Assembly: GCA_050084985.1 (NCBI GenBank)
Contig: JBITNC010000001.1
Location: forward strand, 43,214,001-43,278,000
Length of the DNA stretch: 64,000 nt
Direction of reading: 5' to 3'
DNA from: Nageia nagi
Taxonomy: Eukaryota; Pinophyta
A program made the position numbers and the translations under genes. The notes beneath the pieces are model-generated. The model searched no databases and had not been told where the DNA came from. It saw only the letters and a list, made by a program, of their open reading frames with translations. This document shows, in pieces, positions 47,904 through 60,576 of this stretch. The number at the start of each line of letters is the position of its first letter. The first letter of the stretch is position 1.

Positions 47904-48300
47904 AGCAACCAGTGTTCCACTTGTGGCTAGCAAGTAGGCGAGTGACTCAGCTGGTGAATTCACATAACTCATAATTTATTCCCTTCATGGCGTCCAACCG
48001 AAAATATCTACCTTCGCTCTGCCCACTTGCATTATGTCGATTATTAAATCTCTAGCATTTCGTCTCAATCGAAGGGATCCAAACATCCAACCAAATCCTT
48101 AGTGACTTTAGACGACAGGCACCCCAAGCAGTGACATAAATATTAATATCATAAATATCAATTAGTTAGTGCTATGGATACGATTGTAATAATTTAAGCG
48201 ATATTTTTGGTAAGGTGACGCCCAGCTTGAAAAGATTCATCCAGGACCATGGTTGAAAGCGATGAGAATAGGCCCACCCGGAATGGATGAGGATGAAAAA
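47904..48300. other. Intergenic stretch, less AT-rich
   Basis: No gene recognised. A box-A-like string (GTGACTCAGCTGGT at about 47941) has no matching box B, so it is not called as a tRNA or SINE. Confidence 0.35.
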
Positions 48301-48609
48301 CCTCTACATATATGTTTCTCTGCATTTGACTAGATGGACATTGAAATCTCTTAAGCTTCAACTTTCTATTGCCATCTTGCAGACCTTGCTATTTATTAGT
48401 TTCTCTATTAGAGTTGCTAGGACTAGCACTAATATTCCTTGATCTTATTTTGCCCTCGTTCTGCATACGAGTTTGTTATGTTTTAGGGGTTTTTGCAGTT
48501 AGTTGTCCATATATCTGTGATTATGAAGGCCATGCAAGTTTTTCGTTCCTAGGTGACAGAAAGCTTGTAGTAGCCATTGTTACTAGTGCCCAGTTCGAAG
48601 AGTTGAGAG
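48300..48609 (+). other. GC-richer block upstream of the 47-codon ORF
   Basis: Base composition resembles coding or transcribed DNA. A TATA-like 'catatatg' lies at about 48305. A frame from 48369 to 48635 (88 codons, no ATG start) is hydrophobic and Cys-rich with no known domain. It may be a leader or a decayed exon. Confidence 0.25.
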
Positions 48610-48753
48610 ATGGCGTATGCCAGAAAAAAGTTTAACATTCTGAAGCTATCTACGGTGTCCACAACGTTGATTTTGGTTGTTGGGGGAGCCATTGTATGGA
48701 AGCTTACGAGGCCTTTTGCGGAAATGGTATACGTCGTTTTGGCTTGGTCTTAA
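48610..48753 (+). CDS. Small ORF, 47 residues, one predicted membrane segment
   Basis: ATG at 48610, stop at 48751-48753. The product begins MAYARKKFNILKL, basic and cytosolic-like. A hydrophobic stretch (TTLILVVGGAIVW, about residues 18-30) follows and can span a membrane. It then reads K-L-T-R-P and a second hydrophobic end (MVYVVLAWS). The region is clearly richer in GC and has a codon pattern unlike the AT-rich surroundings. I do not recognise the protein. It could be a real small membrane protein, the first exon of a longer gene, or the end of a decayed gene whose frame has moved. No supporting neighbour gene exists. Confidence 0.25.
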   Translation: MAYARKKFNILKLSTVSTTLILVVGGAIVWKLTRPFAEMVYVVLAWS

Positions 48754-49245
48754 AAATCTTAAAGTATTTTTAGAATTGACATGATACTATACAAAGTTTG
48801 TATAGGATTATTAAAAAATTTAAGACTCCTCATGACACTTGCAAAGAAATATATTGTATCATGGATATAAATAGCCACTAAAGCATTTAATACCCTAAAA
48901 AGGACCATATGTTCAACTCCAATATTGGTAACTCCAAACTTTAACATGTTATTTATCATTAAATGTGATACCTCATACATAGGAATTAATGTAATTATAA
49001 TATAATAATAATAAATAATTTTAATAAATTAAAAAATAATATATTAGTGGATAACCTCTCAAATTTACCATAACATAAGAGAGGCATATATGCTTTAGAT
49101 AAGCACATAAAAAATATTCATATCTAAAAAATATCCAAAACTTATGATGTGAAAAAACAAGACATGTAAGTCTTCGATAATGTACTTTCTTAATAGATAA
49201 AAATACACTTCCTTGAGGATACATTATTATCTCATGTGCATATAA
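48754..49245. other. AT-rich stretch, no gene seen
   Basis: No motif in any frame. Confidence 0.4.
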
Positions 49246-49247
49246 GG

Positions 49248-49550
49248 AAAATAAGAATTGAGAATAATAAAAGAGGAATTGAGAAGAATAATTTAGAAAA
49301 GAGGAAAGAGAAGAATTTAGAAGAGGAGGAGAAGAATTGATGGGGAGAAGTCCCTCAATAGGAGTATCAAAAGATAAATGAAGGGAACAAGAGAAAAGAA
49401 ATTGGAGGGAGGAATGGTGAAACAATTAATTAGAAGAAAAATATGAAATAAAATTATAAGGAAGAATGGAAAGAATATTAGAAGGAATTTCGAAAAAAAG
49501 ATTAGAAGGAAGATTGGAAAGAAGATTAGAATGAGAGGTAGGTATTATAG
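49248..49550 (+). repeat. Degenerate purine-rich tract 7
   Basis: A-rich and G-rich plus strand ('gaggaattgagaagaa', 'gaggaggagaagaa', 'aagattagaaggaagattgg') with more T than tracts 1-6. Whether it belongs to the same repeat family is not clear because the flanks do not match. Confidence 0.55.
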
Positions 49551-50885
49551 TTCCTCTAGCCTACATAGGTAAATACTATATTGATTTTATATCTCCCTCA
49601 ACTGGGATAAATAGGGATAGTATTGATATTATAGTTTCCTCAATATGAAAGGAAGCATATGGTGTTTATATTATGGTTCCTGTAACAATGATGGAAAAAG
49701 ACAGTATTAGTATTATGGCTACCCAGGAAGTATAGATAACAATTATGTTGATATTCTAGAACTATACATAAGGTAAGATAAATAAACTATTAGTATTATA
49801 GCTACCCTAATGAGGATGGACATGGGTGAGTGCTCATAGTGCATAGGTTTAGGTACCTCATAGTTAGAATACATGATGTTATAGACATTAAAATTACTAT
49901 TATGAGTAGATAAATTGTATGATGATGTTTGTTGAAATTGAATACTAATAGGAAGGGTTTGGAAACATGAGGGTTATCAAAAATAGTGACATGGATATTG
50001 ACAAGGGATATGGGTTAAGAGGATTTTGGATAAATTGAAGGAGATAAGGAGCTTGGTTAAAGAATTGATAAAGTTGAATTGGTTAGGGATTATGAAAGAG
50101 GTTTATGGTTGGTCATAGTGGGCCAACAATTTTTCATAAATGCCTAAAACTTGATTATGAGGATCAAGATGGTTTTAAAGTTACATGTTTCCTTTACTAA
50201 TTTGATCTTAAATGAAATCTTATAATTATTAGCATCAATTGGTATGATGATCTTGGTCTCTACAATATGTTCTATAGGTATATTCTCTATACCATGATAA
50301 TTTAGATAGACTAGTATCATCTTGTTTAGGGTAAGTAAATTTGATAGTACAAAGGATACACATTTAATAAAGGAATGAACTATCATCTTAGTTTGAATTA
50401 TCATTCTAGTACCATTTGAGGTTAGTATTTTTGTTTTGTAAATATTTTTTTATTGTAATTGTATGGTATATTATTATTGTTAGAGGAAGGTTATGCTTTT
50501 TGAAGATACATCATGCATTGTGCTCTTTATTATGAAGAATGGTTGTTGAAGTACAAATTGGTTTACTTGGTATGGTTGAAGGTATTACTTAAACCTGTTA
50601 AATACACGTGTGTCATATTTTTTAAGCTTACATTAACATCTTCAATCCATTGAGTTATATCCACAACTTTTTCAAAAGATCAAAATCATTGAATTTGTAA
50701 AATAGTGGATATATATTTTATGAACATATTTTTTGAAAGATATATTAACTCAGTTTATGGTATAAAAAAGGTAATCTGATTAAATACTCCTCTCCACTAT
50801 TCAATATAATCTTTGATTGCTTTATCATCATATTATCATAAGGTGTATGAATCCAATAGAGTAGTCTTCTTTATAATGTTAACTA
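49551..50885 (-). other. Possible downstream part of a minus-strand Ty3 element
   Basis: It lies downstream, in the minus sense, of a gag block at 50890-51135. A minus-strand frame at 50144-50404 is open for 86 codons with no certain domain. A short direct repeat around 'agtattgatattatag' types occurs at 49560-49740. Confidence 0.3.
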
Positions 50886-50889
50886 TAAA

Positions 50890-51135
50890 TTATTTTAGAA
50901 ATGGATTAACAAGTTTGTTAAAGTAAAATATATTATGTTGAGGAAGTTTATTAAACCACTCTAAGGCTTCAATGAATAACAATAAAGAAAATTTCCTCAA
51001 TAAGAGACCAATATCATCATGGTGAATGAGGTTGCAAGAAAATTTAATAGTATAAATGGTCTTTGAGGTCCTCTTTCTCTTTATTTTTATCAAATTTTGA
51101 TATTTTAAAATGGTATGTACATTGATAAATGGCAT
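50890..51135 (-). mobile_element. Ty3/gypsy gag fragment (decayed)
   Basis: The minus-strand frame of 81 residues contains DDIGLLLRKFSLLLFIEALEWFNKLP followed by an I-F-Y-F-N-K-L-V-N-P-F-L-K block. It matches the gag core pattern of plant Ty3 elements: L-F-x-x-S-L-x-x-x-A-L-x-W-F-x-x-L-P, then S-F-x-x-L-x-x-x-F. A stop precedes and follows. The protease expected further on was not found. Confidence 0.6.
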
Positions 51136-52860
51136 GAGAGAGGTGGATTAGCTTATTGAAATTTTTTTGATCAGTGGTTTGAGGATTGATTGAACTTTGA
51201 ACTTTGACATGGGAGTGATTGAGTTTGATAAGTTTGGATGATGGAATGAAATGATAAGTAAGAAATGATAGGTTAGATAATATGAAATATTTGGGAAGAT
51301 GAAATATGGTAAGAGGGTCTAACAGAATAAAGGATATATTAATAAGAAGATAAATTATAAAAATGTTGATGAGATAAAAAAATAGGTTTTTTTAAAAATA
51401 AAGAAGAATTGTAACTAGTTTGGGTGTTGGAGTGAGGAACTTAGAATGAACAAGAAGAATTAGAAATGATATTCTAAATTAGTGGAAATGATGTCATAGA
51501 AGGAGGATTAGATTAAGCTTGTGAGAAAGTCAAAATGGGTAAAAGAGGAGTAAACTCAAATAAAGAGTTTTTTTAGAATTAGTCTAAATGGAAAAGGTGA
51601 CGCTAGACCAAAAAACAAGCTTTAGAAGTGGGCAATTTGAGGTAGTTGTGAGGTGATATTTTTAAATGGCCTATATCTATGGTTTTATTAGTAGTTTTTG
51701 TAATGACCCTACATCAGCATAAACACATAGGATCATCACTATAACACCCATCCCATACACTTGAGAGGTGAGCATAATTTGTTTCCACTAAGTAAATAAA
51801 ATAAGTAATTAAACGCAATCAACTATGGATGTGTTTGGAAGTTGCTTGAGAATGCTGTGAATTATTGTTCACAATATGACTAGTAGTATTCCAAACTAAG
51901 TCATACATGAGGTCTAGACTTTTTACTTACTATATACCATTTCCCATTATTTAACTTAACCCATTAAATAACTTCACATGGCTTACCTTTATTTTATTTT
52001 ATTGAACATAATGACTTCCTAATGGTACCATATACTTACCCATATTTCCCACCATCATCAAATCAAGGCAATTTAATACTCCAAGGTCCATTCAACCTTG
52101 GGATTTCTCGATTTATCTTAGACTAACCCGCTTGAAGATAAATCAACATCCCTTAAATGAATAATCATGCTTTACTTAGAGCTTTGGCTAAGTCTACACT
52201 TAGGTTTAAATATCCACATAATATAACCCCCCATGATTTAAAAATAAATCATTCCCCTATAAGAGATATTATACTATACCTATTCATACCTATAGGAAAG
52301 GGAGTTAGGTCCTAAGCATCATAATATTTTGCACAAAATATGAGATTTTCAACATAATTAAGCATCATCATAAAGTATCAAGTAATACAAAGCATCATAA
52401 CATTTAAGTAAGTTAACTCATTTACTAAATAACTCTTTAATAGAAGAATAACACTTAACTATTTCATGGAATAATCTTTCACAAAACCCAAAGATATCAA
52501 CTTTGTACAATAATCATTATCAATACAATCATCCTAAAAATGAAGTAATAATTCTTTTCAAATTCTCTATACAAGGACAACAATAGCTTGGCTATTTATT
52601 TCTCAAATCAAATAGAAAGTATAATACATTTAGAATCCATAGCAAGAATTTATCAAACTCCTTTCCTACACTACAAATAGAGATTTGCTCCTTAGATTGG
52701 ATTGTAGCTCAAGAATGGTTGGATTAGATACGGTCTTGGGTTTCCTCTAAAATGCAACTACATGCTTTTCCATTTTAAGAAAACATTCTAACAACTCTAA
52801 GAACTCTAATTTAACAACTCTAAGAACTCTAATTTAAAATGCCAACTCACATTCTAGAAC
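51136..52860. other. No gene recognised
   Basis: From about 51700 to 52730 the DNA is less AT-rich and could be an LTR or leader of the minus-strand gag element, but no second copy is present in the window to prove it. Confidence 0.3.
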
Positions 52861-53530
52861 AATAATCAACTTTATTCTAAGATATGTTAATTATACCTTA
52901 AAATAATCAGTAACTTTTATTTTAAAACATCAATTCACATTTTAAAATAAATCAATAACTATATTTTAAAATATCTACCATATTTTAAAATAATGCAATA
53001 ATATATTATTTTAGAATATTTTAACAATATAATAAAATAATATACAACCATATGTTAAAATACTACCCTAATTTAAAATAATCAAATAAACTCTATTTTA
53101 GAATATAATAGTAATATACTAAAAAATCACAACTACATTTTAAAATATTGTCCTATTTTAAAACAATCAAATAACCTCTAATTTAGAATATAATAGTAAA
53201 ATCCTTAAATAATCACAACTCTATTTTAAAATACTACCTTATTTTAAAACAATCAAATAACCTCTAATAATCACAACTCTATTTTAAAATACTACCCTAT
53301 TTTAAAATAATTAAACAAACTCTATTTTAGAATATCATAGTAATATCTTAAAATAATTACAACAATATTTTAAAATACTTCCCTATATTAAAATAATTAA
53401 CCAAACTCTACTTTAGAATATAATAGTAATATCCTAAAATAATAAAATGATCATTACTTTAAAAATATCAAACTATAATTTAAAGTAATATCCTAAAAAT
53501 AATAATGATTACAATTAATAAAACTTTATA
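52861..53530 (+). repeat. 85-86-bp tandem array
   Basis: The landmark 'aatcaaataa(a/c)ctct' recurs at about 53080, 53165, 53251, 53309 and 53395. The spacings are 85, 86, 58 (internal deletion) and 86. Each unit has 'tttagaatataatagtaatat' and 'attttaaaatactaccctat' blocks. More diverged units extend back to about 52861. Confidence 0.85.
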
Positions 53531-55955
53531 GCTTATTTTTATAATATCCCCCTAATTCTAAAAATAACAAACAACCTACTCTTAAATTTTAAGAGTTAAC
53601 AAATAAACAACTCATTAATTACTCCTAACCTGCACTAAGGTCCCTTAGGCAAAACACAAGATAAAATAAAGACTTAAATAAAACACAAGCTTCCAAAATT
53701 GGACAAAGCCTAAAAAAAATCACAAGTCCTCTTTTAGATATTTTACTTAAAATATTAGTCCTTATTTTATTCTCAAAATAGAGATCTAAAAATTCCAAAA
53801 TACTTCTTAAAAACCTGAGCCTCAAAATAAAAATCCATCACCTATTTTTGTTTTAAAACCCAAAATCCCTACAAATACCTAAAAATGGTAAGCTCGAAAA
53901 ATAATACTACACTATTTTAAAGTATCCATTTATATTTAAAAAAAAACTACATCCATTTTAAAACTTGAAGAAAAAAATAATAATTTCCTTTAATTTCTAT
54001 TTAAATAAAAATAAATTCAATATTATTATCCTTTAAACCCACATTAAAACACAAATTTTAAAACATTTTAAAATAACTGCAATAAATAAATCTATCATAA
54101 ATTCCAAAATAAGCATAGAATTGTGAGACAATATCCAACTATAGGGAGGGGTCAAAACTCTATCCCACATTTGAAGAAAACTCTCGTGTACCAAACAAGT
54201 GACGTGGGCTCTAATGAATAGCCTTTTTAAAAGTCCACGTTCCAGTTTTCCTCCCCCCCAAAATTGCATTAAAAGCTAAAAAAAAATTCAATTCTAATAT
54301 ATTTAAAAAGGGGTTTTTCAATCCCAAGATTAATACAGTACTTTAATTAATGGTATTAATGGGGTTTTAAACTTTAAAAGTTTATTTTTAAAATATAAAA
54401 TTTTGTGATAAAATTGTATATAGATTTCAAAATTACTTATGATATTAAGCAAAACCTTCTACCAATCATATTTTTGAAATAAGATAGCAAAATACTTGTA
54501 AGTAAATATATAAAAATAAAAAATTGAAATCTATCAATTATCTATTGATAAAAATAATCAACTCAAGCTTTTCAAATAAATATAACAATAAGAGGTAAAC
54601 TTCAATAAATTCCCACAACTGTAGAAGGATCTTTTTCTCCAAACTTGCAAAACTTTGCTACTCCAAAAATAAAGAAAAATAAAGATAATCCAAAAGCTCA
54701 ACTCTAAGCTCTATTTATAGCTTTGCAACTAGCACTAGGCTAACTAAATAAATAATTATTTAATTTGCATTGTAGAAAATAACTTGGAGTGACAATACCA
54801 CTTAAACTCAAGTGAGTGGGATTTAATTCCTAAGTGGGAAATATCTTTCCACTTAATCACCAATCAACATTTCAGTAAACTGAGTTCCACTAGCACACCT
54901 AACTTGCAACTAGGACACAACAACTAAAATTGAGATACCTCATGCAATTTAGGTATTATAAATATTATTTAATTTAAATTAATATCTTAAGGCTTAGTTA
55001 ACTCTAGCCTTTATCAATCAACCAATCATAACTCAATTACCATAATATTTTAAGCTAAATAATAATATTTAAAGTTTAGGGATTACTATTTTTAATAATT
55101 AATTAACCTTAATTAATATTTAAGAAGTAATACATACATATATTCTCACAAAATACTTAATTATCTATTTGAATAATTAAACTCTACTTTTTTCCTACCT
55201 AGTTAGTTCTATTAATTATCTTTATCCACTAATATTAATTATTAGGGGTCCCAAGATAATTATACTAACATCTTTGGTAATCCTTTAAGATATATATATT
55301 TTCAACTTTAAATTAAGAACATAATTAGGAAATCATAAACACACATTAACAATCCTAGGGAGTTTATCTTGCCTTATGTTGCTATGTAACATGTACATAT
55401 AGGTAGGATAAGTAATCATTATCCTTATCTAGGATTTCATAAATTTAAACAAATAAAATTGTAGCAAGCATTTTATTCAAATAATATATAGTCATTGTCT
55501 CATCTCACAATAAACCAAATCAAAAAACACCAAGGGAAATCTAGAGTGGATTTGGGTTGAAACATTTTTAGTGAGGAAACTCTAAACCATCCTTATATAA
55601 TTATTAAAAGGTGATTTGAAACTATCCCTCAAAAATTACCCTAAAAAAGATATAAAAAAATTGAAAGGTGTGGGAAGGGAAATATGTGGATGATGTGGGT
55701 GGTTTTAACCCACTTTAGAAATAATATAGGGATGCAATTTTAAACCATACCTATATATCAACCAACAAAAATAAAAAATTCCTATATGGGGAAAGGTGGG
55801 CACTTGAATTTTTTAGGCATTTTGAGTTTTTAAAGTTTGGTGTGGTGAGGGGGAAGAGGAGAAGAGAGGAGAGGCAAAGTATTTCAATTTTAATTTTGAG
55901 CAAGTGGGTAGAGAAGAGGAGAGGAGAGGTGACATGAGAATAGGAACTAATGCAA
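53531..55955. other. AT-rich stretch without a gene
   Basis: A GC-richer patch at 54130-54265 contains inverted 'acgtggg' and 'ccacgt' strings but no frame. A short purine-rich run lies at 55835-55925. Nothing else is supported. Confidence 0.4.
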
Positions 55956-57030
55956 GAAGGTATTCTTTCACATTTTTCATTACATGCTTGTACTTTGTAT
56001 TCTTTTGCCTTTGGCATATATATCTTACAATATTTTTTAAAAAATCCATTTTGTGCATATGCCATGAAACTATGTTTACATCATGCATTTCCTCTTGCAT
56101 TTTCTTAGTTTTTTTACTGAGGGTCTAGTGAAAGCAAATATTCTTCTTGATTTTTCATTACATATATGTGGCTTTTATTCTTCCATATTTTATGTACATA
56201 TCTTAGGGTATTTTTTAGAAAATTTATTTTGTTCATATAATGCAATCATTGTAGATCATGAAACTATGTTTGCATTATGTATCTTGTTAAACAATTCATG
56301 GGGCTTGTGTATTCTTCCATATTTTGCATACATCTCTTATGGAATTAAAAAAAATCATTTTTTATTTATCCATAAACCATTGCAGACCATGAAATTGTAT
56401 TTGTATCATGCATTTTGTCGAATAATTATTAGGCCTTGCATATTCTTACACATTTTTATTACATGTTCATGCCATGTATTCTTCCATATTTTGCATATAT
56501 GTGTAGGGAATTTCAAAAATTTTATTTATGCATATCCTATGAAGTTATGTTTACATAATGTATTTCTCTTGCATTTCTTTTTTTTTTTGGCTAAGTTTTC
56601 AATACAAGTAGGTATTCTTTTGTATTTTTCATTACGTAATCATACCTTGTATTATTTCACATTTTGGATACATTTCTTAGGGTATTTTTCACAAAATCCA
56701 TTTTGTTGTATTTTAAAATTATTATAGAACATGAAATTATATTTGCATTGTGCATCTTATCAAACAATTACTAACCCTTATGTATTCTTCCACATTTCAC
56801 ATACATCTCTTAGGGCCTTTCCTAGAAAACCCATTTTGTGCATATCATGTAACCATTGCAGACCATGAAACTATATTTTCATCATCTATCTTATCAAATA
56901 ATTCTTATGTATTATGTATTCCTTCAAATTTTGCATACATATCTTAAGGCCTTTTTATGAAAAATCATTTTATGTGTATCTTGCAAACTTATTTTTATGA
57001 AAATTCATTTTATGCATATCCTTCAAATTT
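55956..57030 (+). repeat. Tandem array with alternating unit lengths
   Basis: The 'catgaaac/t tatg' landmark is at about 56063, 56257, 56388, 56538, 56730 and 56864 (spacings about 194, 131, 150, 192 and 134). The shared strings are 'ttcttccatattttgcatac', 'atctcttaggg' and 'aaaaatccattttgtgcata'. The 214-codon plus-strand frame at 56083-56727 is an AT-rich Phe/Ile/His-rich translation of this array and not a gene. Confidence 0.75.
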
Positions 57031-57900
57031 GATTAGTTCTCTTTTTTTCCATAAATCTACTACTTCAAAAAAGGTCAATGCTACCATATATTTTAGGAAT
57101 TATTTATATTTAAATAGCTTATAATAAATTTTTCTATGTGGTTGATAAATTTGAATAAGATCATACAAACTTCGCTTAAGTATTTTTTAAATTTTCAATG
57201 ATTTTATATGCCTTAGATTAGGAGGAAGTTTTACCTTTTCTATTATAAAAAGATTCACTATTGTGCATGTTCTTCCTCTTTTAGTATGAGAACATATATC
57301 TTCATTTATAATAACATTGACTATTTTAGTTTCCTCTTTTTCTATCCCTTTAGGGAAAAAATATTTTCCTCCTTAAATGAGCTCCTTCATGGATTTGTCT
57401 AAAGTATGACAATTATTTATGTTGTGGCATCTTACTTGATGATAAGAAAAATAATTTTAGTTTATACCATTTTAGTTTTTTTTTATTGCTATAATATTCT
57501 ACTTTCTTTTCCAATGGTTTTAATAAATTGATTTGGGTAAGATATTATAGACCCTAAATAATGCGATAGTGTAATTAATTCAGGAAATTAACGCATGCAC
57601 TATTTAGTCTATTAGTTAGTTGACATAAAGCAGGAATATGAAAACATATGATTAAGCATATAGGTGTATTCTTTCATAATTGCACTCTGATTTGGGGTAA
57701 CACACTATCATTCTTTTATTCTTTTCAGAAAATTCTTTCTATTCCAACTTTCCTCCCTTTTACATATAATTTGAGTCTTATGTTAGTCTTAAGTTTGAAA
57801 AATTTTGGGTGTTGTCAACATTCAGCTATTGTATATATAAGTCTTGGTATTTCATATTTTTCCTTATAAATTTCTAGTCAAAGTCTAATAGGTGTTACAA
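57031..57900. other. AT-rich stretch, no gene seen
   Basis: No motif recognised. It borders the end of the LTR-like copy B. Confidence 0.4.
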
Positions 57901-58019
57901 TAACTCCTAGAGGGATAAACCTTAAGTTGTGTTAGCAGTCAAAAGAGCTAGGAATTGTATATATAGAAGAGTCATGTCTAGGAGTTGTAAATACATGTCC
58001 TAGAGTTGTTGTAAATACA

Positions 58020-59990
58020 CGTTCGAGAGTTGTTGTAGAAGTGGGTCCAAGTTATGTCCAAATAGTCAGTGGGAGAAGTAATTAGAACTTACCAATTTTC
58101 AATAGTGATATCACCATTTTTGGCTAAAATGAGCAGGTCCCAGAATAAGTAACAATGGGTGAAGATTCATGAAGAAGTAAATAGAACCCACTGATTTTCA
58201 ACAGTGGCATCACCATTTTTGGCTAATATCAATAGGTATTGAAATAAGTAAAGGTGGGTGAAGATTCATGAAGATACCAAATAAAGCCTATTAATTTTGA
58301 GTGATGACATCAAAACTTTTAGCCAAAATTAGCAGGTATTAAGGAGAGCCATATCATCAATAAAGCCCAAAGAAAAGAAATAGAACCCATCAAACTAAAG
58401 TGAGAGTAATAGGTAACAAGTATCATTAGGGTCCATTTGATCTTAAGTGTTAGACCCTTAGGGGCCTGTTAATGTGTTGACTTCAACTCAATTCCACATA
58501 ACAAATGGTAGTTTCTTCTTGAACTAACTTGGTATATTGTTCACCACCCCCATTAATCTATTCAATTAGAACTACAATATGGATCATCAATGGTTGCAGA
58601 GAAGTAGATGACTATCGATAGAGCATAGTGTCAGATCATGCCTATTAAATTATAAATGAGTACTTCAATCAACTTTAGTACCATCTTCAATCAACTACAA
58701 TATCAAAGTAGGAGCAATCAATGACATGTTAAAAAGATTACAGCTTAATGGATACAACTATTCAAAAATTACAAATTTTCAAATAGTCATGCTGTTGGTA
58801 CTTATTCATTATATAATCTAACATAGTTGTAATAATTATTATAAATAGTTTTCTTCACTAGCTTCAAGTAAGATGAGTAATAATATATACTAATGATACA
58901 AAATAACCTATTAGGGCATGTAAATGTATAAATGGTAGACTATTAGAAATCAATATGGTTAGACATTCTAGAAAAAAATTTCAAACCTGTAAGGTGCTTT
59001 TGTACATGATAATGCAAATAGATAATGCTTTTCCCTCTTGAAACAAGTGGCTATTTATTGCTTCTATGAGTATTATGTATGGAATTTTATCTTAAGTTAT
59101 GGTTGTGTATTGTAATTGCGAGACCCCAAGGGTAAGATAGCATGCTATTCTTAATCTTGGCTATGGATTGTTGCTTATGCTATAATGCCCAGGCTATGTA
59201 GTTCTTGTTTAAATTTTTTAGTTTAATGTATTTATCTCTTTCTAATAACTCTCTACCTTTAATATGTTTCTTGTAACTTTAAACCTTTACAATAGATTGG
59301 AACTAGCTTATAACCTAAAGATTGAGTAGAAAACCAACACAAGCGCATTCCCACCACCTTCTGCTCTTTCAAGGAACCTATTATTATGGGAAATAGAGAA
59401 CTCAACCAAACCAAACCCTTTGAGGTTACATTATACTGATTAATAATAAGTTTATTATGTTAACATGCATATTCAATTAATCAAAGAAAGGTACAAGCAA
59501 TACCATACATATTAGTAAGACATTGATGCCCTGGTAACTGGTATGATGATGATGCCCTAGTAACAGTATGACACTGACACATTGGTAATAGTACATCTTT
59601 GATGTCATGTTAATGATCAAATTAAAGATGTGACAAAAGATGTAATGATAAATGAATGAATGATTTATCAATATAATGAAAGTATGATAATCTTTAAGAT
59701 AAGAGATTCACTTGTTACAGATAAGAAGACCTTGCAAAGGTTTGCTTTATGAATGATGTTTGAGTCCTTGATTCTCTATTCGATCTTCAGTTGATAGAAG
59801 CCTTGGGTCTTCTATAATATGCCCCTTATCTAGTTTCCTCTTCATGATTTGACTCCCTTGTATAATCCATAAGGGTCAAATATATGGCCTACACCTCTTT
59901 TATACATTTTAAATTCTTTTTAAATAATACATTGTTAAAAAATTAAAATGATTTATTAAATACATAAAGGTTAATTTTGAGGTGTCTACA
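58020..59990 (-). mobile_element. LTR-like repeat, copy B (minus orientation)
   Basis: 58020-59455 is the reverse complement of 31056-32480. It extends further at its 5' end (minus sense) to 59990, where the sequence starts TGTAGACACC, directly after a purine-rich AAAGAGGGTCAAA (59991-60003). This is the boundary expected of a polypurine primer and a 3' LTR. The whole LTR would be about 2 kb. It contains the 99-100-bp subrepeats near its other end. Confidence 0.65.
58085..58340 (-). repeat. 99-bp tandem subrepeat inside copy B
   Basis: The blocks 'gtgatatcaccatttttggc', 'gtggcatcaccatttttggc' and 'gatgacatcaaaactttt' lie at about 58105, 58204 and 58303. They are the reverse-complement counterparts of the 100-bp units in copy A. 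Confidence 0.88.
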
Positions 59991-60330
59991 TTTGACCCTC
60001 TTTGGATGTGTGATTGAAGCAATAAAATTACATGTCCAAAGAAGAAGTGTAGCCAAGATATAGAAGATTTTTTTTTTATCAATTTGCTGATGCTATCTTT
60101 TACTGAATGAATAGTTGATGTTGAGGGACCTTGTGTTGCCCCCTTTTGGCTTGCTTGCCCCAAGAAAGATCCTTGAGTGGAGTAGCCAAGGAAAAAGCTA
60201 CTGAAGAAGCTACCTTCAGGAATAATATTTGGATGATTATAAAAATCCATATCCAAGGCTAGCTATGGAATATATGATTGGCCTCCCTTATACTATTTCA
60301 ATCATGAATTTGGCTATTCCATTATATATA
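59991..60330 (-). mobile_element. Internal end of the copy B element, unassigned frame
   Basis: A minus-strand frame from 60256 to 59909 (115 codons) runs through the purine primer into the LTR. Its upstream part (GSFFSSFFLGYSTQGSFLGQ, then ASQKGATQGPSTST) is Gly/Ser/Thr-rich and I do not recognise it. It is at the position of the end of a polyprotein. Confidence 0.35.
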
Positions 60331-60576
60331 ATACTCAAGAAGTTGATGCACTTATGTTCATATCACAAAATAGAGAGGTGATGATTTGGATGAGTGGAAA
60401 TAAAAATTGATTATACACCATCAATAGCCCAACATACTATGAGCACGATGCTGGCACCTTGGTTTTGACTATAATTTTATTCTATTTTTTCTAAATCTAC
60501 CTACATGCAATGAAATGTCAATCATAAAACAATAATGGATTCATAGTAACTTAACTTATTTAATCTATTATATATG
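60331..60576. other. Spacer, no feature seen
   Basis: Short spacer between the copy B element end and the 193-bp tandem array. It holds an imperfect lead-in to the array from about 60490 and nothing else. Confidence 0.3.

Noticed and set aside
47935-47990. tRNA-like box A (GTGACTCAGCTGGT)
   Set aside because: No box B at a usable distance and no cloverleaf.
56083-56727. 214-codon plus-strand frame with many Phe, Ile, His and Leu
   Set aside because: It is the translation of a tandem array, and the protein-level repeats follow the DNA repeats. No domain and no conserved start.
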